From Kiritimatiellia bacterium (GTDB taxonomy: Bacteria; Verrucomicrobiota; Kiritimatiellia; RFP12; UBA1067): DNA of 8,933 nucleotides. The notes beneath the pieces are model-generated. The model did not search any database. It was not told the origin of the DNA and worked only from the letters and a program-made list of their open reading frames with translations. Numbering within the stretch: the first letter of the stretch is position 1; each line of letters begins with the position of its first letter. The stretch lies in NCBI GenBank assembly GCA_017385345.1, contig JAFNRY010000278.1, forward strand, positions 1 through 8,933. The letters are read 5' to 3'. This document shows, in pieces, positions 1-7,953 of the stretch. Position numbers and translations under genes: made by a program.

Positions 1-3000
1 CGAGCCGTCCTGCGCGTTGAGCCAGTCGGCGTAGAACCCTACCGAGTACCCGTACGGCTCTTCTTCGCCCTCGTCGCGGTAGGCGCCTTCCCAGTCGAAG
101 CCGCGCACGACGATTTCATGCTCGACGACGCCGCTCGGGCGGACGAGCTGGAACGCGATCCTGTCGGTGTACCAGATTTCGCCGGTGGAGTAGATCGCGG
201 AGGCGGTTCCCCTCTTCCAGACGCCGTCGATCTCGCCGGCGGAGGAGGAAAGCCTGCCGCCTTTGGCGGACTTCTCAGAAGCCAACACGTGGAAGACCAT
301 GTTGGAAGCCGCGTTCTTGAGACCGTTCTTCGTTTCGGGCGGGCCGCCAGCGGCGGTGTCGCCGAACGTGGCGAGGACGTTGGTGACGGAATAGCCCGCG
401 CCGTGAACCGCCTCGAACCTGGAAGGATACGGCTCGATGATTCTCACGCTCCAGCCGTCGAGATCGGCCTCGACCGGCGCCGCCACCTCTATGTACTGGC
501 AGTTCGCGTCTATGTTGTCCCCGTTGGCATCCTTGCCGCCGAAGATGTTGATTTCGTTGATCCACGCCCAGCCGGGCGCGACGCTGTCGAGTATCGTGTA
601 CGCCGCGAAACCGTCGCCGCCGGCGTTCTTGTCCACCGGCGAATACCACGGCGGATTGACCCAGTCGCCGGAGGCGAGCGGCGTCGTCTGCTGGCGTGCG
701 TCTTCGCCGGACGGGTACCAGTACGCCGTGAGCATGTACTGCACGACGGCGCCGGGTCTCGCCTTGCTATTGTTGCGCAGGTCGCACATCTCCGGGATTA
801 TCGCCGTCGGCGAGAACATGTGGCCCGACCTGAAGACCATGTTGCTGTCGGCGGCCGGAGACAGCCATGTTTCGCGCTTGTACGAATCGTCCGCCCAGTT
901 CTCGTAGCCCCACGGCTCGTCGCCGTAGTACCATTCCAGCTTGACGCGCACCCCCTTGGTGAAATCGACCTCCTCCGGCAGCTGCTTTGCATATACTTCA
1001 CACTGTATGCCGAACTCCTCCCCGCAGAGCGGCTGCCAGAGCGGGCCGGGGAAGTCGCGCACGGCCGTGGTGTACTGGAGCGCTGCGTCGAGCGCCTGGC
1101 TGCGGAACGCGCCGACGTTGCGGAAGCCCACCTCCGCGCGCATCGCCTGCATGACGCCCATTTCGTCGAAGAGGACGCGGGGTGGCGCACCGTCGAACGT
1201 GTAGATCGCCCTGCCCGCTCCGTTCGTGACGCTACCCTTCTCGTCGAGGACCGGTCCGCGAAGTTCGTCCGTCGCCGCGTCCGGCACGTTGATCACGGCG
1301 AAGCGGAACGCGGAATAGTTAGCATCGAGATCCGATCCCTTGAACCCGTACGTCGTGTAGAAGGCGTTGGTGACGACCACACCGCCGACATACTGCCATT
1401 CGCCGTTCTCGTCGCCGCTCTTCGAGCCGTAGATCGCGACGAACGCATTCTCGTCGCCCGCGTCGTACTTCCTGGCCCGGAACGTGACCTCTCCGACGAG
1501 ATTGCCCGCGAAAAGCGGCGTCTGCACGAACGGCACGTGGCGCTTGAACGTCTCGTCCCCGGGCTTGTACACGTCGTCGGTCGTGGAATTGTTGAGCGCG
1601 AGCGAAAGGCCGCAGTTTCCGGCGAATTCCGATCTGTCAGAAAGCATGATGCGCTCGCGGTCCTCGTCCTCCTCGTCGGACGTCGCCTGCCAGTCGAGCG
1701 TGCGCAGGTTCCAGCCCCACCAGCTGCTCTGGTCGATCGCGGGTTCGTCGCGGCAGAAGACGTCGTAGATGAATATCTCGCCGTATTTCGGATCGTCCGA
1801 TTTCGCGGCCGCTTCGACGACGCTCTGCTTCATCCTCAGGCGCATCGCGCCGGCAACGCCGTGAAGATCGACCCTCTCCCCGTTCTCGTCCGTCATAGAG
1901 CCGAGGTACATGCTGCGCGTGCCGCTTTCGTTGGCCGCGAAGGTGTAGTTCGTCACGGTCTTCCACAGCGAATCGTCGAGATCGGCGGCCGCCATGGTCG
2001 TGTCACTGAGTCCGTTGGTCGCGATCTGCAGCTCGAGGACGGCGTTGGAGTTCGCGGCGGCGAACGAGAAGGAGAACATTCCGAGACCGATGCCGCGCGT
2101 GTAGCCTTCGCGCTTCTGGTAGCCGTCCATCAGCGGCGAGCGGATCGTCGCCGGCGATGCGCCGCTGTACGTTCCGGCGCGCTTGGCGGAAAGAAGCAGC
2201 GCCGGTCGGCGGCCGCCGCCGGTCGGCACGTTCGTCACCCACGCCGACGTGAACACGAAGTTGGTGTGAGAGGCCGAAGACGTGTCTATCCTCTCCCAGC
2301 CAGGTATCTTGGATTCGAGCTCGACGCTGTCGCTCCAGTCGGTGCCGCGCCACTGCGTCACCTTCAGGTCGTCCACCACTATATCGACGCGTGGATCCTC
2401 CTCTCCGTCCATCACGCGCAGGCTTACCGCCGAGTCGCGGGAAATGTAAGGAGAGGCCGTCGTCAGGGAGGAGGCCATCTTGAAGGAATGGACGGTGTTC
2501 GAGGCGACAAGGGTCCAGTTGGTCGTTACGCCGGCCTCGGCGACGAAGACGCCGACGATGTTCGTCGCGACCACGCCCCTGAGCCCCCAGTCGGTGCCGT
2601 CTCTGTACGCCGCCATGATGCCGTTCGGCAGGCACCAGCCCGCTATGTCGTCCTCCGACTTGATGGCGTCCTCGAAATCGATGTCGTCCTTGTCGCTGGA
2701 GTAGTGTTCCGCGGGCAGCGTCGTTTCCACGCCCTCCCCCCAGCCGCTGTCGCTCTGCATTGGGGACGCGTTGCCCTTGAGCATTCTGGGATGCATGATC
2801 ACGCCTTCGGAATTGGCCGTGCCGAAGCCGGCGGCGCCGGCCGTCAGGCGGAGCGTTTTGGAGGTGTCGCGCAGCGAAATGCAGCAGTACGCCCCACTGA
2901 GATTCGCCATCGAAGTGTTTGCGTTCGCCGCGAGCCCGCGCCCTATGCCGGCCATGATCCATGTCGCGTTGTCGGCGCCGTTGGAGACGGAAAGGAACAT

Positions 3001-6000
3001 GCTGTTGTGGTTTCCGGAGGCCGACGTCGGGAACCTGACCTGCCAATCCCGGCGGTTGGTGTAACTGCGGTTTGCGATCTCGTCGCCGAGAATCTCGTCG
3101 CTCAGCCTGCCGCCGGAGTAGCGCCAGCGGTGGATGCTGAAGTTCTGGCCGTTCCTGCCGTTGACGGCGTTTTCTTCGTCCTTGCGCGTCTGCTCCATGC
3201 GGAACTCGTAGCAGCCTATGCCGGGCCTGTAGTAGGCGACAAGCGAGATGCTCGCGTTGCCGTCGAACGAATTGCCCGCGGCCCTGTCGAACGCCGTCAG
3301 CGCGTGCACGGTGTAGTTGGACATCGCGTACTTGTAGCCGGCGTCGTAATAGGCGAAATTGGCGAAGGCCGGAACCTCGGCCACGCGCGCCCGGTAGGAG
3401 ATCGTGTCGATCCCGCGCGGCGCGACCGCCGAATTGACGAACGAAATCGAGCCGCCGCCGCCGCCGCCCTGCATCTGGAACGCAAGATCGACAAAGCCAG
3501 AGGAATCGTCGGGATCGCGGTACTTCTTGTAAACCGCCATTCCCTGCGAGAGGCTCCACCCCTGCGGCGAAGTTTCGTTCGAAAGCGTCTTGTAGTAGTT
3601 CGGCCAGCCCATGCCGCGGTCCTGCCCGGACTGCACGGTGAAGCTCTCCGTCCAGTGTTCGTCGTCGTGAGCCTCCATGCGCTCCCACCCGGTGAACGGC
3701 TGGTGGTAGTCCTGCGAATTGGAGGCCGCGCCGGACACCGTGCCGGTCGCGTTCGTCTCGCCGACTGTCGCGTTGCCGACGAACTTGTGATCGTCCATCC
3801 TCGCGTCGTGCCAGGAGTTGAAGTTCTGGTAGTCGGCGTGGACTACGCTGAGGTACAGCGCGTTGTCGAGGTCGGTCGCCTGGAAAAGGTAGTGGCCGGT
3901 CTTCCAGTCGTACGGCATGGTGGACCACTCGTGCGCGCCGCATATTTCCATCGTGCCGCTCACGGGCATGTTGGTTACGCTGTCGCGCGCCCGCCAGAAT
4001 ACCGTGTTCGTCGCCCACGACGTCGAGCCGGCCTCCTGCCTGTTGCGCGCCTCGAGGTGGTACGTCACGGTGTCGAAGGGATAGGCGACCGCGCTGTTCG
4101 TCGGCATCGCCGTCTTCATCCAGCCGCGCCAGACGTGGTCGGACGAAACGTGCAGGGGGACGGTGTTAGTGACCGCCGCCCTGCGACCCGCGCTGTTGGA
4201 GAAGATGCAGACCGCCTCGACCGATTCATAGTCGCTCGCGCCCTGGCGCAGACGCACGAACCAGTCCTCGCCGCACGTCTGCGGAATCGAGGCCGACGCG
4301 CCGGGCGTCGCGCTCTCTAACCTGTTCGTCACGGCGGGTATGTTTTCAGACCAGCCCGGAACGCCGAGACCGAGGCCGGAGTAGTCGAAATAGACATAGT
4401 GCGGCGCGCGGAGGTCGAGCGTGTAGTAAAACTCGATGTCGCCTTCGACGCCGGGATTGTCGAGCGCGAGCGGATTCTGCGCTTCGTAGCCGCCCCTGTG
4501 GTCGAGCACCACGGTCCGCCATTCACCGACGTACTGGTTCAGATAGCGCCAGCGGTATTGCATCGCCGCCTGCTTTACCATCGTCGCGGGGTCGGACAGC
4601 GCGGCGAGCGAGTTCGTATAGTAGCACGGCCTGGCGCGCGCGTACAACTCCCCGTCGGACACCGACGGGAACGGCACGTTCCACGCGCCGGACTGCCCCA
4701 GCACGTCCTTGCCGTCGCGCTTCGCGTCGTACGAGCCATAGCTGAGAAGATCGACGCGCATGGCGGGGAAGGAGGCGATTATGTTGTCTATGAGAATCAG
4801 AGAAATGATGTCGTCGGCATTGCCGGTGGAAACGGCCGTGCGCTTGATGCGGAAGCGGGCCGGCATACGCAGATCGGCGTGCGCGACTATGCGGTAGAAG
4901 CGGTTGGTCGAGCCTCCTTCCGCCACATCCAGAACGAGATTTGTCGTCGCGGCCCGCGGTTTCGCCGCGTCGGCGCCGGTCAGGATGTTCGTCGCGCCTC
5001 CGTCCGTCGTTTCAAGCGTCGATACGTAGTAGGGCGTGAACTCCAAAGGCGCCCATTCGCATTCGACCATGCACGTCTCGTTGTCTGCCGAAGTTCCCGT
5101 TCCGCCGTAGTAGTTCGTGGCGACCGATCCGCTTCCGTCGCTCGAAAGCACGAACAGGTTTTCATCCGTCGGGGGCGCGTTCCGCGTTTCGCCTTGAACC
5201 GTTACAATGCAGTTCGTGCATACTTCAACAGTAATGACGCAATTGGACTTCGACTGCGTCGTGGCGTTGACCGCGTCGAAATATATAGTTCCCACGCCTT
5301 CTTCGTAGCACGGCGAATAGATGCAGGCGTCGAGCGTATTGCGCATCACGCACTGACCGACCGCGTTGCGCGGCGCGGTGCCGGTGGCGTTTCTCGTCGT
5401 AATCGAGCGCGACGTGGACGAATAAGGCAGATAATTGTACCCGGTCTCCAAAAGGGCGTTGTTGTTGATGGGGTATGTGTTTCCGTGGCGGCAATCGACA
5501 ATGTGCCACAGCCTGTCCCAGGCGTTGGAACCGCCTACGGAACGCAACATGGATTCGGTTTCGTCTTTGAGGTTGAGTTGCGGAATCTTGTTGGTGGCCA
5601 GAAACTCCCAGTATGTATTCGACGGATTGCCGAGAAACGCTGCTGTCGTTTGCTTTGTATTCGCGTGGCCCTGCAGCGAAACGCCGTTTGCGTCGTTGTT
5701 CATCAGAAGCACGCGGCCGGAAATCGTGCCGCCGGCGTCGCTGTATTCGCTGACGCCCTCGATCTCGAAGGCGATCGCCTTCGAGATGGAAGCGAACCCG
5801 TTCGTTTCCGCGGCGGTGAATACCGCTTCGTAGTAGCCGGCCGTTTCTATTGCTTCCGGGCCGTGCGTTTCTGACATTCCATAGCCGCGGTAGAGAACCG
5901 ATACTTCTCCTCCGCCGATCGTCTCGCCTGCGGTCGCCACGATACCGCCGGCCGCGACCGCCTTTTTCCATTCGCTTTCCGTCCAGCCGACGGCCGCGAG

Positions 6001-7953
6001 CGCCGGTTCCGCGATCCACCTGTTCTTCAAAAGCGTTCCCGCGTCGCGCGAAGCCGAATCAATGGCGTACCAGCCAGTCGTCAACTGGGAAGCAACGGCC
6101 TCGCCGTCCTTGTCGTACTTGGAATAGATCGCCTCGGCGCCCTCGGCTTCGGGAATTGGATCTTCCAGGCCGTCGATCTCGCCCCAGCACATCGTTATCG
6201 ACGTATCGCGCCGCAAAACGGGCAGATACACCGCGAACACGGATTCCCCGCCGGGATTCCACATCGCCTCGCCTGTGGAGTTCGTGTATATGACGTGGGG
6301 CAGCAGTTCGCCGGCGGAATCCGCAAAACGGATGTCCGATCCGTCCGTCGCCGTTTCGTTATAGGTGAAGCCGTACGGATTGCCCTCGCTTACCGCGACG
6401 AGAACTGGAATGTCTCTGGCGGGGTTGCCATATTCGCCGCCATATCCGCTGAAGACGATATCGGCGAAACATGCGAGACCGGGAACCGGACATACGCCGC
6501 CTTTGCGGATCGTGAACGCGGCGTAAAGCGGTTCGGCCTCGGTATAGTTGTCCGTCCCCTCCACCGTGGCGCGCACCCACCAGTCGCCCTCAACGTCCGG
6601 CGGCGTCGCATAACTGAAGTCGGCGTCTTCCGCCGCCACGCCGTCCGTGCGCTCTGCATACGAGAAGACCGGCTCGCCAAAGAGACAGTCCACCGTCGGC
6701 GACACCGGACTCGCCCCCGTCTTCCATCCTGAAATGGAAAGATTCTCAAGCCTGTTCGTCGCCTTCTCTATCGTCCATTCGACTGTCGCATGGTCGGAGG
6801 AATCGCCGCCGGCGAACTTGAAGCCTTCGCGCAGATCGACGCGAAACGAATATGTTCCGGCGTTCGTCGCGGCGTAGGCAAAATCCGATGTAGCATTCGC
6901 AACCGCGGAGACATCGCAGGCGAAGTCGATGTAGGTGCCGTCGAAAGCGTACTTCGCGGAACCGTCATAAACGAAGTTGGTGTCTGCTGGTTTCGGGATT
7001 TCACCGTTTATCGCAATCGCCTCGAGACGTACGATCACCGCGCCGTCTCCGCCCTTGCCGCTGTCGCCGCCGCTGGCTCCGCCGCCGCCGCCGCCAAAGC
7101 CATCCGTCCCCGGCTCCGCGTCGTCGCTGCCTTTCGCGCCGGAACCTCCGCCGCCGTCGCCGCCGTCGCCCGGTTCGCCGGATCCTCCGTACGCTCCGCC
7201 GCCGCCACCGCCGCCGTATGCGACCTCTGCGCCGGTTATGTCGCTCGTCACGCCTGCACCGCCGGCGCCGGCCGTATTTCTCGCGGTCGCGGCGCCGCCG
7301 GATTTTCCCGCGCCCCCACCGCCGCCGGCCGCTCCGTTGTAAGTGCCGTTGCCGCCGCCGGCGTTGCCGTAATGCGTAGCCGCCGCCGGCAAGCCGCTCG
7401 TCGCCTGGTTCGCTTCGCCGCCGGCCGCATTCCTCTTCGCCGTGCCGCCGCCGCTGCCCCCGGGATGGCCGACCGTGCTGTTCGCGCCGCCCCCGCCGCC
7501 GCCGACCGCCTTGAATATCGTTTTGCCGCCGAACGCCACTATCGTGTCGCCGCCGTTGTCGCCATCGCCATTAGCCGACTTCCCGGCGCCGCCGGCGCCC
7601 GCGGTTATGGAATATTCACCGGTTTTGAAATAATAGGAATTCGTCGCGACAATGCCGCCCGCGCCGCCGCCGCCGCCGGATGGATTGGTGCTCCCGGTCT
7701 TTTTGCCGCCGCCCCCGCCGCCGCCGATCGCCAAAACGCGTCCCATGGCCGTCCCGTCAAGCGTGAGCGTCGCCGCCGCGGTCTTATTAGTATTAGTGAA
7801 CTTGAGTACCATCCAGCCGTTGGTATAGACCACCTCCGGCGACTCACCGGCTGGCGCCGTCCAATGTACCGACTCCTTCCACGCCGCTTCGTCGAGACCG
7901 TACGAAAATAGCGGCAACAACGCCGCCGCGATCGCGGCAGCCTTGAGCCTCAT
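1..7953 (-). CDS. Giant exported modular protein (Gly-rich, MBG-like, DUF2341-like, lamin-tail-like), 3' end outside window
   Basis: One frame runs from ATG 7953 to base 1 without a stop: 2,651 codons, stop beyond the left edge. Residues 1-19 form a signal peptide (MRLK, then an Ala/Leu core, likely cleavage after FSYG). Then: glycine-rich domain 77-310; two MBG-like modules about 314-484; DUF2341-like domain about 490-594; a long array of predicted beta-sandwich modules about 884-2272; a beta-rich stretch about 2305-2410; lamin-tail-like domain about 2462-2557, with about 95 residues visible after it. No catalytic motif or membrane segment after the signal was recognised. A secreted or cell-surface role (adhesion or glycan binding) is inferred. 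ATG 7953 was chosen because it gives the most compact signal peptide; ATG 7983 would lengthen its n-region. TTA, CTA and TCA codons are absent from 4317 to 118, consistent with one GC-rich gene. It has its own promoter and leader; the upstream gene is separately terminated. Confidence 0.93.
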   Translation of the reverse strand, partial: MRLKAAAIAAALLPLFSYGLDEAAWKESVHWTAPAGESPEVVYTNGWMVLKFTNTNKTAAATLTLDGTAMGRVLAIGGGGGGGKKTGSTNPSGGGGGAGGIVATNSYYFKTGEYSITAGAGGAGKSANGDGDNGGDTIVAFGGKTIFKAVGGGGGGANSTVGHPGGSGGGTAKRNAAGGEANQATSGLPAAATHYGNAGGGNGTYNGAAGGGGGAGKSGGAATARNTAGAGGAGVTSDITGAEVAYGGGGGGGAYGGSGEPGDGGDGGGGSGAKGSDDAEPGTDGFGGGGGGASGGDSGKGGDGAVIVRLEAIAINGEIPKPADTNFVYDGSAKYAFDGTYIDFACDVSAVANATSDFAYAATNAGTYSFRVDLREGFKFAGGDSSDHATVEWTIEKATNRLENLSISGWKTGASPVSPTVDCLFGEPVFSYAERTDGVAAEDADFSYATPPDVEGDWWVRATVEGTDNYTEAEPLYAAFTIRKGGVCPVPGLACFADIVFSGYGGEYGNPARDIPVLVAVSEGNPYGFTYNETATDGSDIRFADSAGELLPHVIYTNSTGEAMWNPGGESVFAVYLPVLRRDTSITMCWGEIDGLEDPIPEAEGAEAIYSKYDKDGEAVASQLTTGWYAIDSASRDAGTLLKNRWIAEPALAAVGWTESEWKKAVAAGGIVATAGETIGGGEVSVLYRGYGMSETHGPEAIETAGYYEAVFTAAETNGFASISKAIAFEIEGVSEYSDAGGTISGRVLLMNNDANGVSLQGHANTKQTTAAFLGNPSNTYWEFLATNKIPQLNLKDETESMLRSVGGSNAWDRLWHIVDCRHGNTYPINNNALLETGYNYLPYSSTSRSITTRNATGTAPRNAVGQCVMRNTLDACIYSPCYEEGVGTIYFDAVNATTQSKSNCVITVEVCTNCIVTVQGETRNAPPTDENLFVLSSDGSGSVATNYYGGTGTSADNETCMVECEWAPLEFTPYYVSTLETTDGGATNILTGADAAKPRAATTNLVLDVAEGGSTNRFYRIVAHADLRMPARFRIKRTAVSTGNADDIISLILIDNIIASFPAMRVDLLSYGSYDAKRDGKDVLGQSGAWNVPFPSVSDGELYARARPCYYTNSLAALSDPATMVKQAAMQYRWRYLNQYVGEWRTVVLDHRGGYEAQNPLALDNPGVEGDIEFYYTLDLRAPHYVYFDYSGLGLGVPGWSENIPAVTNRLESATPGASASIPQTCGEDWFVRLRQGASDYESVEAVCIFSNSAGRRAAVTNTVPLHVSSDHVWRGWMKTAMPTNSAVAYPFDTVTYHLEARNRQEAGSTSWATNTVFWRARDSVTNMPVSGTMEICGAHEWSTMPYDWKTGHYLFQATDLDNALYLSVVHADYQNFNSWHDARMDDHKFVGNATVGETNATGTVSGAASNSQDYHQPFTGWERMEAHDDEHWTESFTVQSGQDRGMGWPNYYKTLSNETSPQGWSLSQGMAVYKKYRDPDDSSGFVDLAFQMQGGGGGGSISFVNSAVAPRGIDTISYRARVAEVPAFANFAYYDAGYKYAMSNYTVHALTAFDRAAGNSFDGNASISLVAYYRPGIGCYEFRMEQTRKDEENAVNGRNGQNFSIHRWRYSGGRLSDEILGDEIANRSYTNRRDWQVRFPTSASGNHNSMFLSVSNGADNATWIMAGIGRGLAANANTSMANLSGAYCCISLRDTSKTLRLTAGAAGFGTANSEGVIMHPRMLKGNASPMQSDSGWGEGVETTLPAEHYSSDKDDIDFEDAIKSEDDIAGWCLPNGIMAAYRDGTDWGLRGVVATNIVGVFVAEAGVTTNWTLVASNTVHSFKMASSLTTASPYISRDSAVSLRVMDGEEDPRVDIVVDDLKVTQWRGTDWSDSVELESKIPGWERIDTSSASHTNFVFTSAWVTNVPTGGGRRPALLLSAKRAGTYSGASPATIRSPLMDGYQKREGYTRGIGLGMFSFSFAAANSNAVLELQIATNGLSDTTMAAADLDDSLWKTVTNYTFAANESGTRSMYLGSMTDENGERVDLHGVAGAMRLRMKQSVVEAAAKSDDPKYGEIFIYDVFCRDEPAIDQSSWWGWNLRTLDWQATSDEEDEDRERIMLSDRSEFAGNCGLSLALNNSTTDDVYKPGDETFKRHVPFVQTPLFAGNLVGEVTFRARKYDAGDENAFVAIYGSKSGDENGEWQYVGGVVVTNAFYTTYGFKGSDLDANYSAFRFAVINVPDAATDELRGPVLDEKGSVTNGAGRAIYTFDGAPPRVLFDEMGVMQAMRAEVGFRNVGAFRSQALDAALQYTTAVRDFPGPLWQPLCGEEFGIQCEVYAKQLPEEVDFTKGVRVKLEWYYGDEPWGYENWADDSYKRETWLSPAADSNMVFRSGHMFSPTAIIPEMCDLRNNSKARPGAVVQYMLTAYWYPSGEDARQQTTPLASGDWVNPPWYSPVDKNAGGDGFAAYTILDSVAPGWAWINEINIFGGKDANGDNIDANCQYIEVAAPVEADLDGWSVRIIEPYPSRFEAVHGAGYSVTNVLATFGDTAAGGPPETKNGLKNAASNMVFHVLASEKSAKGGRLSSSAGEIDGVWKRGTASAIYSTGEIWYTDRIAFQLVRPSGVVEHEIVVRGFDWEGAYRDEGEEEPYGYSVGFYADWLNAQDGS
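283..575 (-). other. Lamin-tail-like (LTD) domain (residues about 2462-2557)
   Basis: 'GWAWINEINIFGGKDANGDN' is followed by 'CQYIEVAAPVEADLDGWSVRI'. INEI, then a Q/W-YIE[LV] strand, then L-x-GW-[ST]-[VL] is the core of bacterial lamin-tail domains, which occur in secreted proteins, often near nucleases or other surface modules. The usual 'N' after IEL is replaced by 'AAP'. The sequence continues with a beta-rich part ('VWKRGTASAIYSTGEIWYTD', 'IAFQLVRPSG') to the window edge, so the domain may be larger than marked. Confidence 0.65.
1141..5298 (-). other. Array of divergent beta-sandwich-like modules (residues about 886-2271)
   Basis: Four stretches share a layout. Each has a G-x(1-3)-[IV]-x-[FY] strand near its start, and three end in an Asp-containing strand followed by a short linker. 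Start and end pairs: 'GVGTIYFDAVN' (886) to 'LIDNIIASFPAM' (1056); 'GIDTISYRARV' (1514) to 'IVVDDLKVTQW' (1861); 'GIGLGMFSFSF' to 'IFIYDVFCRDEP' (2064); 'LVGEVTFRARK' to 'VLFDEMGVMQA' (2263). 'IVVDDLKV' resembles the last strand of laminin-G/concanavalin-like lectin folds. The second stretch is about twice as long as the others and may hold two units. Residues 1071-1500 include 'YRWRYLNQ' and 'EGDIEFYYTLDL...YFDYSG' and fit no family I can name. Glycan binding is inference. Confidence 0.5.
3451..3468 (-). repeat. (GGC)6 coding microsatellite
   Basis: Six identical GGC glycine codons in a row (residues 1496-1501, after 'AFQMQ') sit just before 'SISFVNSAVAPRG'. An identical-codon tract in coding DNA can change length by slippage in units of one residue without breaking the frame. 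It lies far from the N-terminal glycine-rich domain. Confidence 0.8.
6172..6486 (-). other. DUF2341-like domain (residues about 490-594)
   Basis: The segment runs 'IPVLVAVSEGNPYGFTY', then 'DGSDIRFADSAGELLPHVI', then 'WNPGGESVFAVYLPVL' and 'TSITMCWGEID'. The order FPVLVxL / DLRFxDxxGxxLPxEI / WxxxGxSxxWVxxP / TxixMYYGN is the signature of DUF2341 domains. Here the usual Trp-Val is Phe-Ala and the usual YYG is CWG. DUF2341 is a beta-sandwich of unknown, probably carbohydrate- or protein-binding, function in extracellular proteins. Confidence 0.75.
6502..7014 (-). other. Two MBG-like Ig-type modules (residues about 314-484)
   Basis: Module 1 has 'KPADTNFVYDGSAKYAF', 'ATNAGTYSFRVDL' and ends 'ATVEWTIEKATN'. 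Module 2 has 'EPVFSYA', 'EGDWWVRATVEGTDNYTEA' and ends 'AAFTIRKG'. The YDG start, the 'AGTYxxxVxL' middle and the '(W/F)TIxK' end are the landmarks of MBG-type repeats. The separate upstream gene carries repeats of the same general kind ('VGEYTIEVTGIGNY...ATFTI'), linking the two proteins. Confidence 0.75.
7024..7725 (-). repeat. Glycine-rich domain (residues 77-310), low-complexity GGC tracts
   Basis: About 230 residues dominated by Gly runs of five to seven, interrupted by short strands such as 'GIVATNSYYFKTGEYSITAG', 'GGDTIVAFGG' and 'SDITGAEVAYGGGG', and closed by 'GGDGAVIVRL'. This ordered pattern, with TGxYxITxGAGGAG near the start, a SxITG...YGGGG motif in the middle and an AVIVR end, matches a recurrent glycine-rich domain of bacterial surface proteins and phage tail proteins; it is not random low complexity. 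At DNA level the plus strand is an almost pure run of GCC/CCG triplets, prone to slippage and to assembly error. Confidence 0.8.
7897..7953 (-). other. Signal peptide of the giant protein
   Basis: MRLK gives a basic n-region, AAAIAAALLPLF a hydrophobic core, and FSYG|LDEAAW a plausible signal peptidase I site (Ser at -3, Gly at -1). No lipobox cysteine is present, so Sec export without lipidation is expected. If translation begins at 7983 the n-region becomes 14 residues long, with five basic residues. Confidence 0.8.

Noticed and set aside
2003..4018. Minus-strand ORF of 671 codons as a real gene
   Set aside because: It is shifted by one base against the giant frame. The product is Arg/Gly/His-rich and repetitive without domain sense, typical of an out-of-frame reading in GC-rich DNA.
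118..4320. Plus-strand ORF of 1,400 codons as a real gene
   Set aside because: It is the exact antisense of the minus-strand gene. Its product is Arg/Val/His-rich without domains or signal, while the minus frame gives recognisable modules; its openness follows from the lack of TTA, CTA and TCA codons.
6977..7342. Plus-strand proline-rich ORF (poly-Pro runs)
   Set aside because: Proline runs (CCG/CCC/CCT) are the shifted antisense of GGC glycine codons in the real domain; there is no ribosome binding site or homology sense.
7024..7725. GCC/CCG runs as a CRISPR array or non-coding satellite
   Set aside because: There are no constant-length repeats with unique spacers. The run stays in frame for over 230 codons and carries conserved glycine-rich domain landmarks.
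4399..7911. Plus-strand ORFs at 4399-5874, 6295-6732 and 6790-7911
   Set aside because: They lie in the same antisense register as the 118-4320 frame and are broken only where the real gene uses TCA, CTA or TTA. The last is an Ala/Arg-rich mirror of the glycine-rich domain.
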